38,540 bases of DNA from the NCBI RefSeq assembly GCF_018613605.1, contig NZ_JAGGPU010000018.1:139464-178003 (forward strand), in the 5' to 3' direction. The stretch's first letter is position 1. Each line of letters starts with the position of its first letter. The stretch comes from Pedobacter sp. ISL-64. Its GTDB lineage: Bacteria > Bacteroidota > Bacteroidia > Sphingobacteriales > Sphingobacteriaceae. The notes under the pieces are model-generated. The model worked only from the letters and a program-made list of their open reading frames with translations. It ran no database searches and was not told the origin of the DNA. The translations under genes and the position numbers were made by a program. Positions 25,036 through 31,861 of the stretch are shown piece by piece.

Positions 25036-25447
25036 GTTTTTTCGCTCTATGCCGCGGGGCATGGTAGTTTTTCGCAGATTATGTTATTTTTTTGTGCTCA
25101 AGAATGCTGGTGCATTTTGGAGCGCCAAAGCACCCAAAGCGCTTTGTCATCCGATAGCTATCGGATCCGGCAATGAGCCTTTTGCACAATCCCATGCACA
25201 TCAAAAAAACAGTGGCACTTCGTTTAATCAGTTTTTGTTTGTGTTTTCTTTGGGCTGATTGAGCCCTTCGGGGTTTGTGTTCAATATTTTTAAACATTGA
25301 ATCATCGCTTATGAACACAAAACCACTGCGTTTCAGGTTTGTTAGTGCCAATTTACGAGAACTGCACCTGTTTTTTTGATTTCCCTGGCTCTTGGGGTTG
25401 ACGGCGTTCTTCGGTATGGCCTGTACTTCTTTTAAGGAACCTAGCAT
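25036..25447. other. Structured GC-richer block, repeat-like, with a doubtful 122-codon frame
   Basis: This block stands out from the AT-rich gaps. It holds the 18-base palindrome ATCCGATAGCTATCGGAT (25149-25166), a GGGCT/AGCCC hairpin (25252-25266), and two nested inverted repeats: TTTGTGTTCA (25274-25283) with TGAACACAAA (25312-25321), and inside it TTCAAT with ATTGAA. The minus strand has a 122-codon frame (25447 to 25079) that is very basic, Cys-containing, and recalls no family. It has the look of translated repeat DNA. It could be a dispersed element or a structured RNA. Confidence 0.45.
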
Positions 25448-25521
25448 GATGCTTAAACTATTCTTAAAAAAGATGTGTCAACGCAGTTGTATTACAAATC
25501 GCGACCAACAATATTTGAGAT

Positions 25522-25545
25522 GGCCGTGATGATAAAACCACGGCC
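25522..25545 (-). terminator. Possible terminator downstream of the PA0069-type gene
   Basis: Perfect 7-base arms GGCCGTG / CACGGCC with a 10-base loop, 34 to 57 bases after the stop. A second small stem (TGAGG / CCTCA) lies between it and the stop. The T-run is weak, so this is tentative. Confidence 0.4.
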
Positions 25546-25578
25546 CTGAGCGCTGAGGGGCTTTCTCCTCAAAATTTT

Positions 25579-26646
25579 TTAAAACAGACTTGCCTGATTA
25601 CTCGGAATCTTGAATAAAGAGTGGTCTAAAATTATATCCTTTACATTTAAGCCATTTAAGCGACAGTGGAGCCTAAAATTATCCCTGATCATTTGCGAAA
25701 TATTGCCATCTCCGCGCATCCGGTCGCCAAATCTGCTATCGTTAACATTCCCACCATGGCAACTCTGAATCATGTGCCAAACTTTATCAAAACGATCAGG
25801 AAAGTTTTTGCGGAGCCAATCTTCAAATATCTGCCCAATAGCTCCATTTAGTCGTACAACGGTATAACCGGCCTTTAGCGCACCTGCATTGGCTACGGCT
25901 TTTAGAATTTTAGGAATTTCATGGTCGCTTAAACCAGGAACAAGAGGGGCAACCATAACACCCATAGGAATTCCATCTTTACTCAATTCCTCTACCACCT
26001 TTAACCGCTGTTTGGCAGTTGTAGTTCGGGGTTCCATTACCTGCCGTAAATCTTCGTTTAAGCTATTAATCGAAACATAAACCATGCAGAGATTTAACTT
26101 CGCCATTTCTTGTAGAATATCCCGATCGCGAAGAATAAGCGAATTTTTGGTAATCATACCAATGGGCTGCTTATAGGCCAATGCAATTTCGAGCAATTGC
26201 CTGGTGAGTTTAAATTTTCTTTCTGCAGGTTGGTAGCAATCGGTATTACCGGAAAGGGAAATAGTGGTGGCATCCCAGCCTTTTTTCTCTAAGAATTTTT
26301 TAAATAGCGCAGGCGCCTCTTGTTTAACAATTATTTTCCGCTCAAACTCTATTCCTGCGCTGTAGCCCCAATATTGATGTGAGTTCCGGGCATAACAATA
26401 GGTACAGCCATGTTCGCAGCCCTGATAGGGATTTAAAGAATAAGCCATGCCTACATCGGGGCTGTCAACTTTGTTTACAATGGTTTTCGAATTTTCAAAA
26501 ATAAAGGAGGTTTTACGATCGCTTTCCTCCCAATCGTCTATTCCTTCATCATGTTCCTTTACATAAACATCCTTTAAAAATTTGTTATGTGGATTAACTT
26601 GGGCGCCTCGTCCTTTAAAATATTGTTTTTCTTCTTCACCAATCAT
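25579..26646 (-). CDS. PA0069-family radical SAM protein (SplB-related)
   Basis: A 355-residue radical SAM enzyme. The cluster-binding Cys are 77, 81 and 84 in GCEHGCTYCYAR (CxxxCxxC). SISGNTDCYQP-like and GVMVAPLVPGLSDHEI motifs follow, as in the COG1533 group that contains spore photoproduct lyase. The N-terminal GRGAQVNPHNKF and the C-terminal QASLF end are typical of the PA0069 subgroup. The reaction is unproven; relation to SplB suggests DNA repair. The start ATG directly abuts a perfect 37-base inverted repeat with no ribosome binding site between, which points to control at the start and a leaderless or short-leader message. Confidence 0.88.
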   Translation of the reverse strand: MIGEEEKQYFKGRGAQVNPHNKFLKDVYVKEHDEGIDDWEESDRKTSFIFENSKTIVNKVDSPDVGMAYSLNPYQGCEHGCTYCYARNSHQYWGYSAGIEFERKIIVKQEAPALFKKFLEKKGWDATTISLSGNTDCYQPAERKFKLTRQLLEIALAYKQPIGMITKNSLILRDRDILQEMAKLNLCMVYVSINSLNEDLRQVMEPRTTTAKQRLKVVEELSKDGIPMGVMVAPLVPGLSDHEIPKILKAVANAGALKAGYTVVRLNGAIGQIFEDWLRKNFPDRFDKVWHMIQSCHGGNVNDSRFGDRMRGDGNISQMIRDNFRLHCRLNGLNVKDIILDHSLFKIPSNQASLF

Positions 26647-26683
26647 AGACTAAAATTACTAAAAATATTAGTAATTTTAGTCT
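26647..26683. promoter_or_regulatory. Perfect palindrome abutting the radical SAM start codon
   Basis: Arms of 15 bases, AGACTAAAATTACTA and TAGTAATTTTAGTCT, around AAAATAT (one more A:T pair is possible). The minus-strand ATG begins at the next base (26646). On that strand TATTTTTA, one mismatch from the TAnnTTTG box, lies inside the palindrome, so a bound repressor would cover the promoter. Confidence 0.65.
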
Positions 26684-26751
26684 CTAAGATTAGCTACTTT
26701 TCAACATTTTTAGTTTAGATCAATCTTCCACCTTACCTCAGCAATCTCACA

Positions 26752-27990
26752 TTACTTAATCTTAGGTAGCGGAACATAATCCATCGGCACCATATCGGCC
26801 ACTTTTTCATAAGCCCAGAAACCTTCGTACAAGAGCGACCGGGAATCGTAAATGCCACCATTTTCATAGAAACGTACGCCTTCGCCGGTTAAGTTGGCAA
26901 CAGAAATTTCATTTTCGGGTACATCCAAAGGCCTGAAGATCCAAAATCCGGTATTAGAATAAGCCAGAGATTCTTTTTCTTTGGTGTATTGGATCAGCAA
27001 TGCATCTGTATAACTAATGTATTTTAAGTTCTGGTTAAAATAGTGCACCAATGTATCGGTAAGCACCTCTGCTCTCGAAAATTTATCAATGGTTCGGGGC
27101 ATTTCTTTTTGTTTGGTCCAAAAGGCGAGCAATGCGGTATCTATTTTACCTTTATTCTGCCTAATGCCCGTTTTCTCGGGTACGGCCTTAATCTTTTCTA
27201 AATTGGCATTAATTAAATATTCAGGATAGCGGTTAGGGTTAGGCACTTTTACCATCTTGTTGATGATAAATCCTTCTTCTTGCGTTTTGTTGGCATAAAG
27301 GGAACGGAAGAAATGTTGCGAAGAACCATAATATGCAACCTCTCTGGCGGCGATATACTTCTTCTTTTTAGCTGCCGATGCTTTTAATTCCTCAAAAAAT
27401 GGATGCCCGGAATAGTAAATAATGTGTGTTCTCGAATTGTACTCAAAACGGTCGAGCATATATTTTAGCCGATAACCTAAAGCTTTATTCTCTACGATCA
27501 GAAACTCGGTTGTAGAAACCGTTAAGGTACTTTTGGTAATGTCGAAATCTACATTTAAAACCTGCGGATTTAATATCTTACATTGTGAGGCATTTGGAGT
27601 TTTACCAATAAAAAAATCTTTAAACTGGTTAATATATTTCTGACGGTTAGGATCGGCCCTAATTACAACTTCTTCCAGCTGCGCAACATTTTCTTTCAAA
27701 ACCAGCTCTACCTGCACCGATTTATCGGAAATAATTACACTTTTAGAATAGGGGAGGTAACCAACCAGCTGAACGAGTAGATCATAACTGCCAGGTTTTA
27801 GATTTGATAATTTAAATCGTCCGTCGTTATCAGCCACTGTAGCAATTTTATATCCACTTAAATAGATACTTGCGCCAGGTAATCCATCTTTTTGATCCCT
27901 AACCAAACCACTAATCGAGAAGGTGTTTTGAGCAATGGCATTAGTACCCAACATGATTAGCGTAAGGGCTACTAAAAGGCTTTTAATCAT
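26752..27990 (-). CDS. Secreted protein with carboxypeptidase-regulatory-like domain, paralogue 1
   Basis: An exported protein of unknown function. The frame opens at an ATG at 28008, but Met7 (27990) is preferred since it begins the signal peptide (MIKSLLVALTLIMLGTNAIAQ). Residues ~24-110 form a carboxypeptidase-regulatory-like sandwich (FSISGLVRDQKDGLPGASIYLSGY). The remaining ~300 residues (FKDFFIGKTPNASQCKILNP, HIIYYSGHPFFEELKASAAKK, SQHFFRSLYANKTQEEGFIINK) match the neighbour at 28558 throughout. It has no barrel, unlike SusC. It is likely periplasmic or surface-exposed, and arose by duplication with the neighbour. Confidence 0.8.
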   Translation of the reverse strand: MIKSLLVALTLIMLGTNAIAQNTFSISGLVRDQKDGLPGASIYLSGYKIATVADNDGRFKLSNLKPGSYDLLVQLVGYLPYSKSVIISDKSVQVELVLKENVAQLEEVVIRADPNRQKYINQFKDFFIGKTPNASQCKILNPQVLNVDFDITKSTLTVSTTEFLIVENKALGYRLKYMLDRFEYNSRTHIIYYSGHPFFEELKASAAKKKKYIAAREVAYYGSSQHFFRSLYANKTQEEGFIINKMVKVPNPNRYPEYLINANLEKIKAVPEKTGIRQNKGKIDTALLAFWTKQKEMPRTIDKFSRAEVLTDTLVHYFNQNLKYISYTDALLIQYTKEKESLAYSNTGFWIFRPLDVPENEISVANLTGEGVRFYENGGIYDSRSLLYEGFWAYEKVADMVPMDYVPLPKIK

Positions 27991-28069
27991 AGAGACGAAT
28001 GTAACCAAAAGGCGTAATATTTATTAAAAACGAAAAAGATTTTTAACAAATTTAACATTTAATAGTGAT

Positions 28070-28175
28070 CGTTATTTCGAGACGAGTGCAACGGAGTCGA
28101 GAGCCCGAAGGCGCTGTGAAGCAAAATCTTGCTAGATAGATCTCTCCATTCCGCATTGCTCCAGTCGAGATGACG
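28070..28175. repeat. CGTCAT...ATGACG intergenic repeat, copy 3
   Basis: A 106-base version bounded by CGTTATTTCGAGACGAG and CAGTCGAGATGACG, with GATAGATCTCTCCATTCCG inside, matching copy 1 at the internal AGATCTATC-type segment. Confidence 0.65.
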
Positions 28176-28176
28176 A

Positions 28177-28229
28177 CCATTTCCAAAACGGATCAGGTTC
28201 GTCATAAAGATTGTTCGGTTTGGAAATGG
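28177..28229. repeat. Inverted repeat CCATTTCCAAA
   Basis: CCATTTCCAAA (28177-28187) and TTTGGAAATGG (28219-28229) are perfect 11-base inverted arms separated by 31 bases. They lie immediately after repeat copy 3. Confidence 0.65.
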
Positions 28230-28254
28230 AAGGTCTGTTTTTCATGGCTAGAGC

Positions 28255-28321
28255 AATCCCGCCATCGCTTGTTTCCTCGTTACGCTACGCTTCACTGTGG
28301 GCTACCCGCTCTGTCGGGTTT
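28255..28321 (-). repeat. 68-bp dispersed element, copy C (67 bp, inverted)
   Basis: Read on the minus strand it begins AAACCCGACAGAGCGGG and ends GATGGCGGGATT. The length is 67 bases. It is inverted relative to copy B, with 67 bases between them. Confidence 0.6.
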
Positions 28322-28388
28322 ATTTAACAAAGGTTGGTGCTCTGTGTGGTTCCAAAACCCTCAATAGTATTACTGGCCTTTGCCAGCC

Positions 28389-28458
28389 AAACCCGACCAA
28401 AGTGAAAAACCCACAGCCCGAAGCATGAGGGCGAGGATTTGTAACGAAGGGCGGGACT
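28389..28458 (+). repeat. 68-bp dispersed element, copy B (70 bp)
   Basis: It begins AAACCCGACCAAAGTG and ends GAAGGGCGGGACT, with an internal GCCC/GGGC hairpin around GAAGCATGA. Together with copy C it forms an inverted pair in the 549-base gap between the two paralogues. Confidence 0.6.
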
Positions 28459-28557
28459 TTCGAAACCAAAAAAGTACTGTATTTGCTTTTCAAAAATAAT
28501 AAAGAAATACTTGGTCTCTAAGCCTAATAACTGCCTTTCCTTTAATGAGATTGATGT

Positions 28558-29796
28558 TTATTTCCTCTCGAAATCGGCTGGCGGCAAATAATCCATGGGT
28601 ACACTATCGGCAATTTTTTCCCAGCCCCAGTAACCTGAATAAATCATCGAACGAGGGTTGTATATAGATCCGTTTTCGTAAAAATATACCGGAACAACTT
28701 GTAAGGTGATGGTAGAAATCTGGTAATCTGGCATATCTAATGGCCGTGCAATAGACAGGCCGATCCGGTTGGCGTAAGAAGGATCTTCCCTTTCTTTGGT
28801 GTAAACAACATAAAGTTGATCAGTAAAATTGAAGCTTTTGATACTTTGATTCTTCGCGTGTACCAATGTATCCTGCGCTACCGGAGCACGGCTTAAAATA
28901 GAAATCCCATTTGGGAGATTTTTCTTTTTTATCCAATAGCTCAAAGAATCTCCAGACGTAAAAGTTAATGTGCGTGTTAAGCCATCCTGTACTTTTGTTA
29001 AGCGTTTAATGTTGGCGTTAATCATACTGTCGGAAGGTTTATCCGGATTTGGTATGCTAATCAGTTTATTAATAATAAACCCCTCTTCGGTGGCGCGGTG
29101 ATGATAAATGGATCTGAAAAAGTGTTGTGGAGAACCTAAATAACTGGTAATCCGCTTTTGCTCCCAAATTTTCTTCCGGCGTGCCGATCCTTTTAAATCT
29201 TCGTAATAAGGAAAACCTTCATAATAAATGATCCTGGTTTTGCTATCGTATTCAAAATTGTTCAGCAGGTACTTAATGCGGTATCCAAGCGCCTTGTTTT
29301 CAATAATCAGAAATTGGGTGGTTTTGACTGTAAGTTTATGTTCCTCTTTATCGTAATCAATAATCAGTACGTTCGGATTGATGAGTTTACATTGCGCTGC
29401 ATTTGGGGTGGTGCCAATAAAATACCCCTTAAACATGGCAATATAATGTTCTCTGCTTGGATCGGGTTTAATGGTTACTTCGGCCAATTGGGTTACACTT
29501 TCTTCGAGGATAAGATCAAGTTTTACGGCTTTATCAGCAATCAATACATTTTTGTTTAAAGCTTTATAGCCGATTAACTGTACTAAAATATCGTAGTTAC
29601 CAGGTTTTAGCGGTAGTGTGTAGGTGCCGTCATTGTTAGAAACTGTTGCAATTTTATAACCGCTTACATATACGCCAGCCCCGGGTAAAGGCTCACCACG
29701 TTTATCTTTTACCATGCCCGAAAGGATATAACTTTGTTGTGCAGAACAAAATTTACCGACGATTAATAATGAAAGTAGAAGTATAAAAGATTTCAT
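28558..29796 (-). CDS. Secreted protein with carboxypeptidase-regulatory-like domain, paralogue 2
   Basis: A 412-residue exported protein of unknown function. Its signal peptide is residues 1-19 (ending FCSAQ). A carboxypeptidase-regulatory-like sandwich (YILSGMVKDKRGEPLPGAGVYVSGY) is followed by a ~300-residue region collinear with the 26752-27990 protein: IGTTPNAAQCKLINPNV, IIENKALGYRIKYLLNNFEY, SPQHFFRSIYHHRATEEGFI, PVYFYENGSIYNPRSMIYSGYWGWEK. Length, order and both ends match. It lies upstream of paralogue 1 on the same strand but separated by repeats, so it probably has its own promoter. Confidence 0.8.
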   Translation of the reverse strand: MKSFILLLSLLIVGKFCSAQQSYILSGMVKDKRGEPLPGAGVYVSGYKIATVSNNDGTYTLPLKPGNYDILVQLIGYKALNKNVLIADKAVKLDLILEESVTQLAEVTIKPDPSREHYIAMFKGYFIGTTPNAAQCKLINPNVLIIDYDKEEHKLTVKTTQFLIIENKALGYRIKYLLNNFEYDSKTRIIYYEGFPYYEDLKGSARRKKIWEQKRITSYLGSPQHFFRSIYHHRATEEGFIINKLISIPNPDKPSDSMINANIKRLTKVQDGLTRTLTFTSGDSLSYWIKKKNLPNGISILSRAPVAQDTLVHAKNQSIKSFNFTDQLYVVYTKEREDPSYANRIGLSIARPLDMPDYQISTITLQVVPVYFYENGSIYNPRSMIYSGYWGWEKIADSVPMDYLPPADFERK

Positions 29797-29805
29797 TGAT
29801 TAAAT

Positions 29806-29827
29806 ATAAACTAATTATTTAGTTTAT
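29806..29827. promoter_or_regulatory. Inverted repeat just upstream of paralogue 2
   Basis: ATAAACTA-N6-TAGTTTAT (8-base arms, perfect) lies 9 bases before the ATG of the 28558-29796 gene, so it falls in the leader or promoter. Confidence 0.35.
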
Positions 29828-29912
29828 GTAAGCTGTAGATGTAAAATTATTAATTCTTTTCTTTTAGCTGTCAGATAGGATGAGGCAAATTTACAATAAT
29901 CTTATTTACAAT

Positions 29913-29936
29913 CAGTCAGATGGTAACATCCGACTG
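29913..29936. repeat. Palindrome CAGTCAGAT-N6-ATCCGACTG, copy 1
   Basis: Nine-base arms with one mismatch around GGTAAC. Two relatives lie at 29974 and 30050 in the gap between recN and paralogue 2. A plus-strand frame starting here (MVTSDCT...) is only translated repeat. Confidence 0.6.
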
Positions 29937-29973
29937 TACATCGATTAAGGAGTTGCGGGTTAATTATATCGTG

Positions 29974-29995
29974 GTGTCAGATTACCATCGGACAC
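29974..29995. repeat. Related palindrome, copy 2 (inverted)
   Basis: Read on the minus strand: GTGTCCGATGGTAA, then TCTGACAC. It keeps the GATGGTAA core and the GTC/GAC ends of copy 1. Confidence 0.5.
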
Positions 29996-30049
29996 TGAAT
30001 CAAATCAATATACTATTTATCTTTTATAAAAAACACTACAAATACGGCT

Positions 30050-30073
30050 TAGTCAGGTGGGAACACCTGTCTA
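30050..30073. repeat. Related palindrome, copy 3
   Basis: TAGTCAGGTG-GGAA-CACCTGTCTA with one mismatch in the arms. It keeps the AGTCAGRTGGKAACA core of copy 1. It lies 36 bases past the recN stop and could also act as a weak transcript end. Confidence 0.5.
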
Positions 30074-30108
30074 CATATAGAGTTATACCAGAAAGCTTAG
30101 AAGCTTTA

Positions 30109-31761
30109 TTAGGCGAGCAGCTCCCGTGCATTTTCAATTGCTGATGCACCGGGGTTTTTCCCACTCAACATTTCGGCAATTACACCAATACGTTCTTCTT
30201 GTTTAAGTTTACGGATGCCTGTTGTGGTTTTTCCGCGATCTTCATTTTTATGAACAAAGTAATGTGATATGCCTTTAGCTGCGATTTGGGGCAGGTGCGT
30301 TATCGAAATTACCTGCATGTTCTGTCCTAAATCAGCAATTACTTCTCCAACTTTTAACGCGGTTTCACCAGAAATTCCGGTATCAATCTCGTCGAAAATA
30401 ATAGTCGGTAACGAAGTGTGTTTCGCCAATAAAGCTTTTATGGCCAACATTAGTCGCGATAACTCACCACCAGATGCTACTTTATTTACCGGGGCAGGGG
30501 CTTGGCCAGCATTGGCCGTAAAGAGCAGATTGATTTCATCTAAACCATCTTTATTCAATTCGTTCAACACTTTTTGGTCTAAAACCAATTTAGCATTAAG
30601 CATACCTACCTGTTTCAAAGTAATACCGGTTTGTTCCTCAACCACTTTAATTGCTTTCTTGCGGTTGGCACTCAATTGGTCAGCCTGTTTATGCAATTCT
30701 ATTTTAAGCTGATCGATTTCTTTCTGCAGTTTTTCGATATGCTCATCAGAAGATAACAGCTTGTTCAGGTTTTCTTCCAACTGATTTTGAAATGCCAGCA
30801 ATTCGGTATTATTGGCAAGCCTATGTTTTTGTTGCAGGGTATAAAACAGATCCAACCTTTGGTTTACAATTTCTAACCGATCGGCACTGTGTATAGTATT
30901 TCCCTCTATTGTAGAAACTTCATCGGTAATGTCTTTTATTTCAATAATCGACGAGCGTAAACGTTCGTACAGCACATTAATTGCAGGATCGAACTTTTCT
31001 ATACTTTGAAGTTGTAATGAAGCTTTTTTTAATATCTGGAGGGCAGAAGGTTCACTTTCGTTAATTAAACCGGAAGCGGTAAGTAAAGCTCTTTTTATGG
31101 TTTCGGCATGTGTTAAACGTTCTAACTCTTGCTCTAAATCTTCTTGTTCACCTTCCTGTAATTTTGCCTGCTCGAGTTCGTTAAATAGAAATTGCTCATA
31201 ATCTTGCTTGTTTCTCGCTTCGTCTGCCTCACTAACCAATTTCTTCAACAGGTTGGTATCTTGTCTTAGTTTTTTAAACCCGCTGCGGTAATTAAACAAT
31301 AGCGATTGGTGGTTAGCTAAAGAATCGACAATTAACAGTTGAAAATCGGTATCGTTAATCTCTTGGGTGGCATGCTGGGAGTGGATGTCGATCAATTTTT
31401 CACCAATTTGTTTAAGAATTGATAAATTAACCGGTGTATCGTTAATAAACGATCTGGTTTTACCGTCTATAGATATTTCTCTACGCAGTATACTTTCGTT
31501 CGAGAAATCTAAATCATTTTCTTCAAAAAGTTCTTTCAGGTTTTCATCTGCCAGTGCAAAACTTCCTTCAATAACACATTTTTTATCCTGGTTAAAAAAG
31601 TATTTGCTTTCTGCGCGCTGGCCTAAAATTAGCGACAATGCACCTAAAATGATGGATTTACCAGCGCCAGTTTCACCTGTTATAATATTTAAGCCCTTAT
31701 CAAATTCGATATCGAGACTGTCAATTAATGCGTAATTACGTATAGAAAGTTTTTGTAGCAT
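30109..31761 (-). CDS. recN: DNA repair protein RecN
   Basis: A 550-residue SMC-like ATPase acting in double-strand-break repair. The N-terminal Walker A is GETGAGKS (29-36). A long central coiled coil follows (about 160-370, rich in Glu, Gln and Leu). The C-terminal signature ASGGELSRLMLAIK and Walker B TIIFDEIDTGISG are typical. Size and order match RecN (about 553 in E. coli). A TAnnTTTG promoter box lies seven bases before the ATG, so recN has its own start, although in related genomes it often follows the coaBC-porD genes. The blaR1 terminator upstream separates it from the gene before. Confidence 0.96.
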   Translation of the reverse strand: MLQKLSIRNYALIDSLDIEFDKGLNIITGETGAGKSIILGALSLILGQRAESKYFFNQDKKCVIEGSFALADENLKELFEENDLDFSNESILRREISIDGKTRSFINDTPVNLSILKQIGEKLIDIHSQHATQEINDTDFQLLIVDSLANHQSLLFNYRSGFKKLRQDTNLLKKLVSEADEARNKQDYEQFLFNELEQAKLQEGEQEDLEQELERLTHAETIKRALLTASGLINESEPSALQILKKASLQLQSIEKFDPAINVLYERLRSSIIEIKDITDEVSTIEGNTIHSADRLEIVNQRLDLFYTLQQKHRLANNTELLAFQNQLEENLNKLLSSDEHIEKLQKEIDQLKIELHKQADQLSANRKKAIKVVEEQTGITLKQVGMLNAKLVLDQKVLNELNKDGLDEINLLFTANAGQAPAPVNKVASGGELSRLMLAIKALLAKHTSLPTIIFDEIDTGISGETALKVGEVIADLGQNMQVISITHLPQIAAKGISHYFVHKNEDRGKTTTGIRKLKQEERIGVIAEMLSGKNPGASAIENARELLA

Positions 31762-31768
31762 AGCTAAG

Positions 31769-31776
31769 CAAAAATA
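31769..31776 (-). promoter_or_regulatory. Bacteroidota -7 box for recN
   Basis: On the minus strand TATTTTTG is an exact TAnnTTTG match, with seven bases between its last G and the ATG. The leader would be very short or absent. No -33 TTG at the usual 19-base spacing. Confidence 0.5.
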
Positions 31777-31805
31777 TTAAAATTTATTCAACGGGTGAAT
31801 ACAAA

Positions 31806-31836
31806 ACAAAAACAGCGAAGAATTATCTTCGCTGTT
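31806..31836 (-). terminator. Terminator after the BlaR1-like gene
   Basis: Perfect 10-base arms AACAGCGAAG / CTTCGCTGTT with AATTAT loop. On the minus strand the stem is followed by TTTTGTTTTG, 26 bases past the stop codon at 31862. Confidence 0.85.
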
Positions 31837-31861
31837 CATGATCTGTTTGGTTTATGTGTTG

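Noticed and set aside
25079..25447. Minus-strand 122-codon frame as a protein gene
   Set aside because: Very basic composition, no recognisable family, and many inverted repeats within it; treated as a structured or repeat block instead.
28170..28367. Plus-strand 65-codon frame across the repeat pile-up
   Set aside because: It lies wholly within the CGTCAT repeat, the 11-base inverted repeat and element C; no start signal.
29920..30144. Plus-strand 74-codon frame starting MVTSDCT
   Set aside because: It begins inside a palindromic repeat, crosses two more, and enters recN antisense; it is translated repeat DNA.
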